Below are positions 17,839 to 25,352 of a DNA stretch of 64,000 bases, one piece after another (position 1 is the first letter of the stretch; each line of letters opens with the position of its first letter). The stretch is from Murinocardiopsis flavida. Its GTDB lineage: Bacteria > Actinomycetota > Actinomycetes > Streptosporangiales > Streptosporangiaceae. The stretch spans positions 372,001 through 436,000 of the forward strand of contig NZ_PYGA01000002.1 in the NCBI RefSeq assembly GCF_003014485.1. The letters run 5' to 3'. The notes under the pieces were generated by a model. That model was not told the DNA's origin. It made no database searches and saw only the letters and a list, made by a program, of their open reading frames with translations. The position numbers were made by a program, and so were the translations under genes.

Positions 17839-18501
17839 ATGACCGACATCCTCGGCAGGCTCAATGCCGTCAGCAGGGAGATCGGCGACATGCCCGTCTC
17901 CGCGGGGGCGGGGCGGTCGATGCTGCTCCGCCGCATTTTCGACGCCCCCGTCGACGAGGTCTGGCGGGCGTGTACCGACCCCGATCGGATCGGGCGCTGG
18001 CTCGCGCCGGTGGCCGGCGACCTGCGGCCCGGCGGCACCTTCCAGATCGAGGGCGACGCCGGGGGCGAGATCCTCCGCTGCGAGGAGCCCCGCGTGCTCA
18101 AGGTGACGTGGGTGCTGGGCGAGGGCATGCCGAGTGAGGTCGAGGTGCGCCTGTCCGAGGGCGCGGACGGCGCGACGGCCTTCGAGCTGGAGAACGCCTC
18201 GCCCGCCGAGACCGTCGACCAGATCGTCCGCAAGTACGGGCCCGTCGGCCCGGTCGGCATCGGCGGCGGCTGGGACCTCACGCTCCTCGCCCTGGACCGG
18301 TACCTCCGCGGCGAGGAGTTCGACGCGGCGACGTGGACGGGCGCACCGCAGGTCCGGGAGTTCATCATCGGCAGCATCCGCGCGTGGGCCGCCGTGAGCC
18401 AGGACGTGTGGGGCAGCACCGACGAGGAGATCGACGCCGTCGTCGCGTTCACCATCCAGCAGTTCGTCCCCGGTGCAGCCGATGGCGGCGACGGCGGGTG
18501 A
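17839..18501 (+). CDS. SRPBCC (AHSA1-like) domain protein
   Basis: A 220-residue protein with a START/Bet v 1-type hydrophobic-pocket fold. Typical marks are MLLRRIFDAPVDEVWRACTD, then RIGRWLAP, and LRPGGTFQIEG in the first half, and GGGWDLTLLALDRYL in the second. About 60 further C-terminal residues form helices. AHSA1-like proteins bind lipids or Hsp90-type partners and are often controlled by an adjacent ArsR regulator, which is missing here. The start at 17839 has GGAAAGG upstream. Role unknown. Confidence 0.85.
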   Translation: MTDILGRLNAVSREIGDMPVSAGAGRSMLLRRIFDAPVDEVWRACTDPDRIGRWLAPVAGDLRPGGTFQIEGDAGGEILRCEEPRVLKVTWVLGEGMPSEVEVRLSEGADGATAFELENASPAETVDQIVRKYGPVGPVGIGGGWDLTLLALDRYLRGEEFDAATWTGAPQVREFIIGSIRAWAAVSQDVWGSTDEEIDAVVAFTIQQFVPGAADGGDGG

Positions 18502-18507
18502 GCGCGC

Positions 18508-18536
18508 CCCGGCGACCCGTTCGAGGGGTCGCCGGG
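18508..18536. terminator. Bidirectional terminator hairpin
   Basis: A perfect 11-bp stem (CCCGGCGACCC / GGGTCGCCGGG) with a 7-base loop lies between the stops of the convergent SRPBCC and erm genes. It has no U-tract, as is common in high-GC actinomycetes. Confidence 0.7.
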
Positions 18537-18572
18537 ACGGACGGGCGCGGCCCGGGAACGGTGCGCGGCCGG

Positions 18573-19385
18573 TTACCGGCGCCCCCTCGTCCGGTGGGGC
18601 GACGGCCGGTTCCCCTGCTCCAGGGCCAGGGCGAACGCGGCCGCCCACTGCTCGGCGGTGAGGCCCTTGGGCAGGCCGCCCGGCGCGACCCCGTACTGCC
18701 GCATCCACCGCTGGACCTGGCGCCGCGAGAGCTCGGGCACCGACGCGGCGAAGATCTCGGCCAGGCCGCGCCCCCGGCCGGTGAACACCCGCTGCACGAG
18801 GTCCTGGTAGCGGCGCTGGTCCCTGCGGGCGACCAGAGGGCTGCTCCGGCGGGCCACCGTCATGAGTCCGCCGTCGACGTTCGGCCGGGGGCGGAACGCG
18901 GCGGCCGGGACCCGCTGGACGAGCCGGAAGTCGAACCACGGCCACCATTGCGCGGTCATCATGGTCGCTCCCCCGACGCCCGCTCTGCGGCGCGCGACCT
19001 CCCACTGCACGAGCAGGACGGCGTCGGTCCAGCCCGGGGCGTGCAGGACGCGCCGCAGCATCGCCGTGGTCTGGTGGAACGGCAGGTTGCCGACCAGGAC
19101 GTGGGGCGTGGCGGGCGTCGCGTAGGCCAGGAAGTCCGCCTGGACGATCGTCGTCGCCGGGCGGGTGCGGCGGGCGAGGCGCGCGGCGCGGCGGCCGTCG
19201 ATCTCGATGCCGGTCAGGTCCCTGCCCAGGTCTTGCAGCGGCAGGGTGAGCGCACCGTCACCGGTGCCGATCTCGATCACGGGCCCTTCGGTCCGGGCGA
19301 CGAGGTCCACGAACGCCTGGACGACGCGCTTGTCCGAAAGGAAGTTCTGGCCGAGTTCATGGCGGCCATTGTGTTGTGAGGGCAC
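18573..19385 (-). CDS. erm: Erm-family 23S rRNA (adenine-N6) dimethyltransferase
   Basis: A 270-residue SAM-dependent methyltransferase that dimethylates A2058 of 23S rRNA and so gives macrolide-lincosamide-streptogramin B resistance. It opens with GRHELGQNFLSD; SAM motif I is VIEIGTGDG near residue 37, and the catalytic motif is NLPF at 100-103. The stretches APGWTDAVLLVQWEVARRRAG and PWFDF are those of actinobacterial Erm(X)-type enzymes, separating it from housekeeping KsgA. The C-terminus is Arg-rich. The GTG at 19385 has CGGAG eight bases upstream. A 110-bp leader with a small ORF and hairpins precedes it, so drug-induced expression is likely. Confidence 0.93.
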   Translation of the reverse strand: MPSQHNGRHELGQNFLSDKRVVQAFVDLVARTEGPVIEIGTGDGALTLPLQDLGRDLTGIEIDGRRAARLARRTRPATTIVQADFLAYATPATPHVLVGNLPFHQTTAMLRRVLHAPGWTDAVLLVQWEVARRRAGVGGATMMTAQWWPWFDFRLVQRVPAAAFRPRPNVDGGLMTVARRSSPLVARRDQRRYQDLVQRVFTGRGRGLAEIFAASVPELSRRQVQRWMRQYGVAPGGLPKGLTAEQWAAAFALALEQGNRPSPHRTRGRR

Positions 19386-19399
19386 GACTGGGGCTCCGC

Positions 19400-19416
19400 G
19401 GCTTCAAAGGGAAGCC
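19400..19416 (-). promoter_or_regulatory. Hairpin just upstream of the erm ribosome site
   Basis: GGCTTC/GAAGCC form a perfect 6-bp stem around a 5-base loop, immediately before the CGGAG ribosome site of erm. Further upstream, CGGGC and GCCCG segments at 19416-19440 form another stem, and GCTCCG near 19452-19457 could pair with the CGGAGC of the ribosome site. This fits translational attenuation, but the alternative folds are only inferred. Confidence 0.4.
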
Positions 19417-19495
19417 GGGCAGCGCGAAACTGGCCGCCCGGCGAGGTCGCTTCGGAGCGGCGGATCTGTTCGTTACGAGAAGAAGAAGGCCGCCG

Positions 19496-19540
19496 CTATA
19501 CGCGGCGGGGCCTCATCACGGCGATTGAGCCCGCGTTCAT
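19496..19540 (-). CDS. Candidate erm leader peptide (MNAGSIAVMRPRRV)
   Basis: Fourteen codons upstream of erm on the same strand encode MNAGSIAVMRPRRV and stop with TAG. The core SIAVM is close to the SIAVV stalling motif known from Erm(A)-type leaders, and RPR resembles the RxR motif of another leader class. In-frame ATGs at 19555 and 19561 would give 19- or 21-residue forms. A likely promoter would start the RNA near 19562, so the longest form could be leaderless. A GC-rich hairpin (CCGCCGC/GCGGCGG, loop GTATA) overlaps the end of the ORF. A macrolide stalling the ribosome here would change the fold and free the erm start. Confidence 0.6.
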   Translation of the reverse strand: MNAGSIAVMRPRRV

Positions 19541-19568
19541 CGTGCACCCGTACATGGCCATGGCGCCG

Positions 19569-19606
19569 AGGCTACGGATCCGGGACTCCGCGCCGCAACG
19601 GGTTTT
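19569..19606 (-). promoter_or_regulatory. Possible WhiB7-type promoter of erm
   Basis: Reading on the minus strand, AAAA (19606-19603) lies five bases before TTGCGG (19598-19593, -35), and after 18 bases comes TAGCCT (19574-19569, -10). An A-tract just upstream of a GC-rich -35 is the mark of WhiB7-activated resistance promoters in actinobacteria. The match is modest. Confidence 0.35.
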
Positions 19607-19634
19607 CCCGAGCCGCCCGGCACAGCGTCACCGA

Positions 19635-19683
19635 CCGGACACGGGGCACACCCGCGGCGGCCGGACACGGGGCACACCCGCGG
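19635..19683. repeat. Two 23-bp direct repeats upstream of erm
   Basis: CCGGACACGGGGCACACC plus CGCGG occurs at 19635-19657 and again exactly at 19661-19683, three bases apart. The pair lies between the stop of the response-regulator gene and the erm promoter. It may be a binding site for a regulator or a simple duplication. Confidence 0.8.
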
Positions 19684-19742
19684 CACGCCCGGGCGGCCGG
19701 ACCGCCGAACGCGGCCTCCGCGGGGCCCGGCCGTGCCGCGGT

Positions 19743-20387
19743 CTAGCCCAGCAGGCCCTCGTGGAGGGCGCGCAGGACGGCGTTGGTGCGGTCGCGGGCG
19801 CCGAGGCGGAGCAGGATCATCGAGACGTGGTTCTTGACGGTGCCCTCGGCGAGGAACAGGGCCTCGGAGATCTCGCGGTTGCCGTACCCCGCCGCCACCA
19901 GCCGCAGCACCTCCAGTTCGCGCTCTGTGAGGCTCTGCACGGGCGGGGCGTCGGGGCCGACCGGCGACGGTCCCGAGCGGATCGCCCGCAGCAGCCGGTC
20001 CGTGATCGACGGGGCGATCAGCGTCCCGCCCTCCGCCAGGGTGTGCACCGCGCGCGTCAACTGCTCCAGCGTCACGTCCTTGAGCAGGTAACCGCGCGCT
20101 CCGGCGCGCAGCGCGTCGAGCACGAGCGTGTCGTCGTCGAAGGTGGTCAGGACGAGCACCGGGACGTCGATGCCGCGCTCGCGCAACCGGGCCAGCGTCC
20201 AGATGCCGTCGAACCGGGGCATGCGCAGGTCGAGCAGGACCACGTCGGGTTCGGTGGCCGCGATGACGTTCAGCGCCGCCCGCCCGTCGTCGGCCTCGCC
20301 GACCACCGCCACCTCGGTGATCTCCAGCAGGCTGCGGATTCCGTGCCGCACGAGCGTCTGGTCGTCGACCACCACGACGCGGGTCAC
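19743..20387 (-). CDS. NarL/LuxR-family response regulator
   Basis: A 214-residue regulator. The receiver domain has the acidic pair DD at residues 8-9, phospho-acceptor Asp53 in LLDLRMP, Thr in LVLTTFDD and Lys in LLKD. The C-terminal HTH (about 150-195) reads LTERELEVLRLVAAGYGNREISEAL. The start at 20387 overlaps the kinase stop (GTGA), so kinase and regulator are made together. The partner transporter genes are divergent at 21593, and a likely binding site lies between. Confidence 0.95.
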   Translation of the reverse strand: MTRVVVVDDQTLVRHGIRSLLEITEVAVVGEADDGRAALNVIAATEPDVVLLDLRMPRFDGIWTLARLRERGIDVPVLVLTTFDDDTLVLDALRAGARGYLLKDVTLEQLTRAVHTLAEGGTLIAPSITDRLLRAIRSGPSPVGPDAPPVQSLTERELEVLRLVAAGYGNREISEALFLAEGTVKNHVSMILLRLGARDRTNAVLRALHEGLLG

Positions 20388-21481
20388 GGCGCCGGCACCC
20401 GGGCGGTGACCCGGAACCCGTCGGCCCCGTCGAACGCCACCTCGCCGCCGAGCGCCTCGAACCGCTCCCGGAGACCGCGCAGGCCGTTGCCCGGGACGGG
20501 GTGGGGCGCGCCGCGCCCGTCGTCGCCGGCGCGCAGGACGGTGCCCGATTCGTCGGACACGACCTCGATCCACAGCTCGCGGGCGCCGGCGTGCCGGATC
20601 GTGTTGGTGACGATCTCCTGCACGGCGCGCACGAGCGCGGCGGTCTCCTCCTCACCGACCTGCACGTCGGCGGCGTCGATGGTCACGTCCAGGCCGGGCA
20701 GGTCGCGCACGACCTGGCCCAGCGCGTCGGCGAGGTCCGGCGCGCCGCTGCGCAGTTCGCCCACTGTCGACCGCACGTCGGCCAGGAGGTCCCGGGCGAC
20801 CCGGTTCGCCCGGTCGACGTGCTCGCGGGCCTTCTCCCCCTCGCGGTGCCGGGCCGCCTCCAACTCCAGCGTGAGGACGGTGAGCTGGTGGCCGATCAGA
20901 TCGTGCAGGTCGCGCGAGATCCGCAGCCGTTCCGAGGTGCGCGCCGACTCCGACAGCAGCACGCTCGCCGCCCGCAGGTCGATGTGCGCCTCGGTCGCCT
21001 CCCGGCGCAGCCGCCTCTCGCGCAGGAGGGTGACCGAGCTGAGCAGCGTCGAGAACTGGATCAGCAGGTAGAAGCCCGTGATGATCGCGACCTCGGACGG
21101 CGCGCCGTCCGGCCACGCCGAGACCAGGACGACGACCGTGTTCAGGCCGACGACCGCGAACCCCGCCCGCAGCGGCACGACGTAGACGCTCACCGCGGCG
21201 ACGAGGACGAGCACGACCGGCAGCAGCCCCATGGACTGCGCGGTCAGCACCATGCCCCAGGACGCCGCCACCGCCAGTGCGAACGCCGCGCGCCTGCGCG
21301 CGGCCGGCTGGCCGTCGGCAACGGCGAGCAGCAGGGTGGCGATGAACGCCGCGAACAACGCGATCCACCAGCCGCGGTGGATCGCGACGTCGACCGCGCC
21401 GACCAGGATCGGCCCGGCCACCGCGAGCGGCACGACGAGCATCGCCAAACCCGACCACACTTCCGGCCCGACTCGACGCAT
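20384..21481 (-). CDS. Sensor histidine kinase (HisKA_3 type)
   Basis: A 365-residue membrane kinase. About five to six helices fill residues 8-150, with short loops and no large outside domain, so it probably senses something in or at the membrane. The dimerisation/phospho-acceptor helix ERLRISRDLHDLIGHQLTVL has His193. The ATPase has EIVTNTIRHAGA (N box) and GDDGRG (G1 box). This intramembrane-sensing type often controls a linked ABC exporter, and one is encoded divergently. Confidence 0.94.
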   Translation of the reverse strand: MRRVGPEVWSGLAMLVVPLAVAGPILVGAVDVAIHRGWWIALFAAFIATLLLAVADGQPAARRRAAFALAVAASWGMVLTAQSMGLLPVVLVLVAAVSVYVVPLRAGFAVVGLNTVVVLVSAWPDGAPSEVAIITGFYLLIQFSTLLSSVTLLRERRLRREATEAHIDLRAASVLLSESARTSERLRISRDLHDLIGHQLTVLTLELEAARHREGEKAREHVDRANRVARDLLADVRSTVGELRSGAPDLADALGQVVRDLPGLDVTIDAADVQVGEEETAALVRAVQEIVTNTIRHAGARELWIEVVSDESGTVLRAGDDGRGAPHPVPGNGLRGLRERFEALGGEVAFDGADGFRVTARVPAP

Positions 21482-21518
21482 GGCACCAGCCTACGGCGCG
21501 CCCACCTCCCGGGTCGGG

Positions 21519-21555
21519 TGCCGAAAGTCATGGGCGCAATCGCTGACCTTCGGCA
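21519..21555. promoter_or_regulatory. Inverted repeat, probable response-regulator operator
   Basis: TGCCGAAAGTCA (21519-21530) and TGACCTTCGGCA (21544-21555) are inverted copies with one mismatch, 13 bases apart, in the 111-bp region between the divergent kinase and ABC genes. NarL-type regulators commonly bind such sites. It suggests that the regulator controls the exporter, its own operon, or both. Confidence 0.65.
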
Positions 21556-21592
21556 CACGCCCGCGCCCACCCCGCGCTTCTAGCGTCAGAGC

Positions 21593-22330
21593 ATGAGCAC
21601 GACAGCACCGGCGATCCACGCCGAGAACCTCCACAAGCGCTACCGACAGACGGTCGCGGTCGACGACGTGAGCCTGCGGGTCGAGGAGGGCGAGGTCCTC
21701 GGCATCCTCGGCACGAACGGCGCGGGCAAGACCACCACCGTCGAGATGATCGCGGGACTGCGCAAACCCGACAGCGGGCGCGTCACGGTCCTCGGCCTCG
21801 ACGCGCGGCGCGACCGCGCCCGGCTCCGCCAAGTCCTCGGCGTCCAGTTGCAGGCGTCCTACCTGCACCACGCCCTGAAGGCCGAAGAGCTCGTCCACAT
21901 GTACCGGAGCTTCTACCCGGACCCCCGGCCGGCCGCCGAACTCCTCGACCTGGTCGGGCTGGCCGACCAGCGCCGCACCATCTTCGAGAAGCTCTCGGGC
22001 GGCCAGCAGCAGCGGCTGTCCATCGCGCTGGCCCTCGCCGGACGGCCCCGTGTGGTGATCCTCGACGAGCTCACGACCGGCCTCGACCCGCGCGCCCGGC
22101 GCCAGATGTGGCGGACGGTGGAACAGCTCCGCGACGGCAACGTCACGATCGTGCTGGTGAGCCACGCCATGGAGGAGGTCGAGCGGCTCTGCGACCGCGT
22201 GGCGCTCATCGACCGCGGCCGCATCATCGCCCTCGACACGCCCGCCGGCCTGGTCCGGCAGGCGAGGGCCGCGGACCTCGACGACGCGTTCGTCGCCCTC
22301 ACCGGCAAGGAACTGGAGAACACCGAATGA
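21593..22330 (+). CDS. ABC transporter ATP-binding protein (drug-exporter type)
   Basis: A 245-residue ATPase. Walker A is GTNGAGKTTT near residue 44, the Q-loop is in LGVQLQASYL, the signature LSGGQQQRLSIA is complete, Walker B is VVILDELTTGLD, and the switch His is in VSHAMEE. Leu replaces the usual Pro of DEPT. The stop overlaps the permease start (ATGA). Linked to a kinase/regulator pair, the gene is likely induced by an envelope-active or toxic compound. Confidence 0.93.
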   Translation: MSTTAPAIHAENLHKRYRQTVAVDDVSLRVEEGEVLGILGTNGAGKTTTVEMIAGLRKPDSGRVTVLGLDARRDRARLRQVLGVQLQASYLHHALKAEELVHMYRSFYPDPRPAAELLDLVGLADQRRTIFEKLSGGQQQRLSIALALAGRPRVVILDELTTGLDPRARRQMWRTVEQLRDGNVTIVLVSHAMEEVERLCDRVALIDRGRIIALDTPAGLVRQARAADLDDAFVALTGKELENTE

Positions 22331-23094
22331 GCACCGACATCCACGCCCGCCACCCGGGGCCGCGCTCCTGGCTGGCCATGGTCCGGTACGAGGGCACGAT
22401 GGTCGCCCGCGACACCGCGGGCCTCATCGTCCCCATCGGCCTGCCCCTGCTGATCCTGGTCACGAGCTCGTCGGCGGTCGGCGACGAGGTCATCGCGAAC
22501 GGGCGCACCGCGCTGGACCTGTACGTCATCCCGCTGGTGCTCACCATGGTCATCGCGTCCATCGGGGTGATCAACATGCCGAGCTTCCTGGCGTACTACC
22601 GCCGCGCCGGAATCCTGCGGCGGCTCTCGGTCACCCCGGCGTCGCCCGTCATGGTCCTCGTGGCGCAGGTGGCCGTGAGCGCCATCCAGGCGGCCTTCGG
22701 GATCGCCGTGGCGCTCACCGTGGCGTTCACGGTCTTCGACGCCAACCCGCCGGCCGACCTCGGCGCCACCGTCCTGGTCTTCCTCCTCGCCATGGCGGCC
22801 ATGTACGCCGTCGGGATGATCGTGGCCGCTGTCTCGCCGACGCCCAACTCGGCGGTCGCGATCGGGCTCGTCGCATTCCTCGGCCTCGGCGCGCTCGGCG
22901 GGATGTTCGGCGGCCGCGCGGCCCTGCCCGACGCGGTCGCCGCCATCGGCGAACGGCTCCCCTTCGGCGCGGCCGTCGAGGCCCTGGCCATGGCCTGGGC
23001 CGGGGGCGCCGTCGACCCCCTCCACCTGCTGAGCCTGGGTGCGACGGTCGTCGTCGGCACCGTCATCGCGGCGGCGTTCTTCCGCTGGGACTGA
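22327..23094 (+). CDS. ABC-2-type permease
   Basis: A 255-residue membrane protein with six helices, such as GLIVPIGLPLLILVTSSS, LGATVLVFLLAMAAMYAVG and LGATVVVGTVIAAAFF. The cytoplasmic motif YYRRAGILRRLSVTPASP is characteristic of ABC-2 drug exporters. The ATG at 22327 overlaps the ATPase stop. The pair forms a homodimeric-type exporter of an unknown compound. Confidence 0.92.
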   Translation: MSTDIHARHPGPRSWLAMVRYEGTMVARDTAGLIVPIGLPLLILVTSSSAVGDEVIANGRTALDLYVIPLVLTMVIASIGVINMPSFLAYYRRAGILRRLSVTPASPVMVLVAQVAVSAIQAAFGIAVALTVAFTVFDANPPADLGATVLVFLLAMAAMYAVGMIVAAVSPTPNSAVAIGLVAFLGLGALGGMFGGRAALPDAVAAIGERLPFGAAVEALAMAWAGGAVDPLHLLSLGATVVVGTVIAAAFFRWD

Positions 23095-23099
23095 GGCAA

Positions 23100-23126
23100 G
23101 GGCGCCGGGCGGCCCGGGCGGCGCCC
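23100..23126. terminator. Hairpin between convergent genes
   Basis: GGGCGCC (23100-23106) and GGCGCCC (23120-23126) form a 7-bp stem around a 13-base loop that is itself GC-rich. It lies six bases after the permease stop and serves the gene remnant converging from the other side as well. Confidence 0.5.
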
Positions 23127-23149
23127 CTGCGGGGCCGATCGGCGCGCCC

Positions 23150-23755
23150 TCAGGTGTCGGCCGGTTGGGCGGTCCACGCGTCCAGGGTCACCGGCGGGGC
23201 GCCGCCGAAGCGCTCGATGGCGCCGGTCACCTGGAAGAGGTCGTGGCCGGCGCCGAGGAGGCGGAAGATCTCCCACAGTTTCGACAGGTGCTCGACCGCG
23301 ACCGGGTCGCCGTAGATCTCCAGGGCGCCGGTCAGCAGGTGGACGGGCTCGGTTTCGGATCCGGGACCGGGACCGGGACCGGGACCCGGGTCGGTGAGGA
23401 TTCCCGCCGCGACCCGGGCGACGTCGTCCGCTGCGATGAGCGGGAGCACGGTGTCCCGCGTCCCCAGGGGGAGGGCGAGTTCGCGGCCGCCGCCGACCCG
23501 GACCAGCACGGCGAGGTTCTCGAAGAACACGGCCGCGCGCAGGTGCACGGCGCCGATACCGGCCCAGTCGAGGACCTGCTCGGCGAGCCAGTGGCGCCGC
23601 ATGTGCGGGGTGGGCGCGTCGGGGCCCGCCGCCAGCTGCGACACGGCGACCACGCGCCGCACCCCGCTGTCGCGGGCGGCGCGGTCGTCGTCGCGGCGCA
23701 CGAAGGCCCGGACGGGGAGGCCGCCGGCGGGATCGCGCGGCCGGGGCGCACGGGC
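23150..23755 (-). pseudogene. NmrA-like NAD(P)-binding protein, N-terminus missing
   Basis: The readable part has the middle and C-terminal portions of an NmrA/SDR-a5-type sugar-epimerase-like protein: GLPVRAFVRRDDDRA, then HMRRHWLAEQVLDWAGI, AVFFENL and IAADDVARVAAG. The first beta strand and the GxxGxxG dinucleotide loop, which should precede GLPVRAFVRR, are absent. Instead the frame begins directly after the TGA of the upstream gene. A GPGPGPGPG tract (near 23361-23390) sits in the C-terminal half. It is probably a deletion remnant. If translated at all it would lack cofactor binding. Confidence 0.7.
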
Positions 23756-24358
23756 TCAGCTCCAGTGCCTCTCGCCCCAGGTGAGGAAGGCCGACACCAG
23801 GTCGGGCGGGTTGACCGCCGCCGTCGCCGCGGCCTCGAAGCCGCGGCGGTCCATGTCGAAGACGACGACGGGTACGGGGCGGCCCAGGGCCGCCGCGAGC
23901 CTGCCGCTGGTGTGCAGGTGCCGCGCCAGGTGGAAGACCGCGTCGTCGAAGTGCGCGCCCAGACGCTCGAACACCGCGCCGTCCCCGTCCTCAAGGTGCT
24001 CCTCCTCCACGTCCTCGAACCACAGGCCGAGCCCTTTCACCTCCGCCTCGTGCACGGCGGCCCCGTCCGGGTCCCTCGGCGGGTCGTGGGGATCGTGGCC
24101 GATCACGCCGCCGCGGTCCGCCAGCGCGAAGTGGGCGTAGTGCCAGCGGGCCGTCTCGGCGTCCACTCCCCCGGGCTCGCGCGACTCCCACCGGACCGTG
24201 GTCTCGGTGTTGTAGTCGATCGCGAGGTAGGGGTAGCGGATGTCCTGCTCGGCGTGGTCGATCCGGAACGAGACCGCATAGATCTCGGGCCTGAGCTCTT
24301 CGGGGAACGCCTCCACGGCGCGCACCCCCGCCTGCTCCATGTACTGCCGGAACGACAC
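23756..24358 (-). CDS. Conserved hypothetical protein
   Basis: A 200-residue soluble, acidic protein that I do not recognise. It is rich in aromatic and acidic residues (YAVSFRIDHAEQDIRYPYLA, WFEDVEEEHLED), with no signal peptide or membrane helix. It ends FLTWGERHWS. The GTG at 24358 is chosen because AGGAGG lies five bases upstream; longer frames to 25543 run antisense through the arginase gene and are spurious. The stop abuts the broken NmrA-like remnant, so the 3' boundary may be a deletion junction, though this protein looks complete. Confidence 0.7.
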   Translation of the reverse strand: MSFRQYMEQAGVRAVEAFPEELRPEIYAVSFRIDHAEQDIRYPYLAIDYNTETTVRWESREPGGVDAETARWHYAHFALADRGGVIGHDPHDPPRDPDGAAVHEAEVKGLGLWFEDVEEEHLEDGDGAVFERLGAHFDDAVFHLARHLHTSGRLAAALGRPVPVVVFDMDRRGFEAAATAAVNPPDLVSAFLTWGERHWS

Positions 24359-24519
24359 GGCCCCTCCTCGCTGTTCGGCGCGGGGTACCCCGCGCGGCAG
24401 CTCATTATCGCGGCCGTCACGGGCGCACCCCGCCCGGCTTTGTCCTGAACCGCCCGGCGGCCGCCCACACCGCCCGGGCCGGGCGGGCACGCGGCGGAGC
24501 GGGAGGCGCCGGGCGGCCC

Positions 24520-25284
24520 CTACGTCAGTGCGGTGAGGCGGCCGAGGACGGCCGCCCTGCGGTCCGCCTCGCTGGCGTCGCGCGCGGGGTACCACGGGCA
24601 GGCGACGTCGAGCGCGACGACGCGGCCCGTTGCGAGCACGCGCTGCGCGGCGCCGAGAACGGCGTCCGACGACGGGCCGCCGGGCACGGGGAAGATCATC
24701 CCCGACAGCTCCCCGGCGTCGACCACGTCGAGGTCGACGTGCAGGATGAGCGGCCCGTCGGGCAGCACGGCGGGACCGACGTCCTCGACGCCGTAGCGGG
24801 CGGGACCGTCGGCGGCGAGGTAGTCGGCCTCGGCGGGGTCGAGGTCGCGGGCGTCGACGAGCACGGCCCGCTGCGCTGGGATCGGGCGCATGCCCAGTGG
24901 CTGCGCGGCCCACTCGGGGTGCGCGCCCATGACGAGGCGCAGCGACATCCCGCCGAGATAGCCGGACGTCGAGGACTCCGCGGTGTGCACGTCGCCGTGC
25001 GCGTCGAACCAGACGATGGCGGGGTCGAGTCCCGCGCGCTGCGCACCCGCGACGGCCCCGAGCGATACCAGGCAGTCCCCCGACAGCACCGTGGGGACGC
25101 CGCCCGCCTCCATGTCGGCGGCCGCCGCAGCGGCCACCGCGTCGTAGAGGGCGGTGAGGCGCTGCCAGAGACCGCCTTCGGGCAGCGGGGGGTCGATCGT
25201 CCGCACGGGCCCCTCCGCGGGGTGGGGCACGCACCCGTCGGGGAGGCGGTCGTCCTGGTGATAGGGCACAAATACGGTCGTCAC
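24520..25284 (-). CDS. Arginase/agmatinase-family (ureohydrolase) protein
   Basis: A 254-residue enzyme of the manganese ureohydrolase fold. Metal-binding motifs are GDCLVSLG near residue 68 (usually GDH), WFDAHGDVHT near 92 and HVDLDVVD near 182. The Cys in GDC replaces one metal-ligand His, which is also seen in some divergent bacterial members. Substrate could be arginine, agmatine, formiminoglutamate or another guanidino compound. It stands alone between unrelated genes. Confidence 0.85.
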   Translation of the reverse strand: MTTVFVPYHQDDRLPDGCVPHPAEGPVRTIDPPLPEGGLWQRLTALYDAVAAAAAADMEAGGVPTVLSGDCLVSLGAVAGAQRAGLDPAIVWFDAHGDVHTAESSTSGYLGGMSLRLVMGAHPEWAAQPLGMRPIPAQRAVLVDARDLDPAEADYLAADGPARYGVEDVGPAVLPDGPLILHVDLDVVDAGELSGMIFPVPGGPSSDAVLGAAQRVLATGRVVALDVACPWYPARDASEADRRAAVLGRLTALT

Positions 25285-25352
25285 GAACGCAGCATACGGG
25301 GCAAAGCGGGCGCCGCGGCAGCCGATTTCCCCACTCCGGGCGCGCCGCCAGG

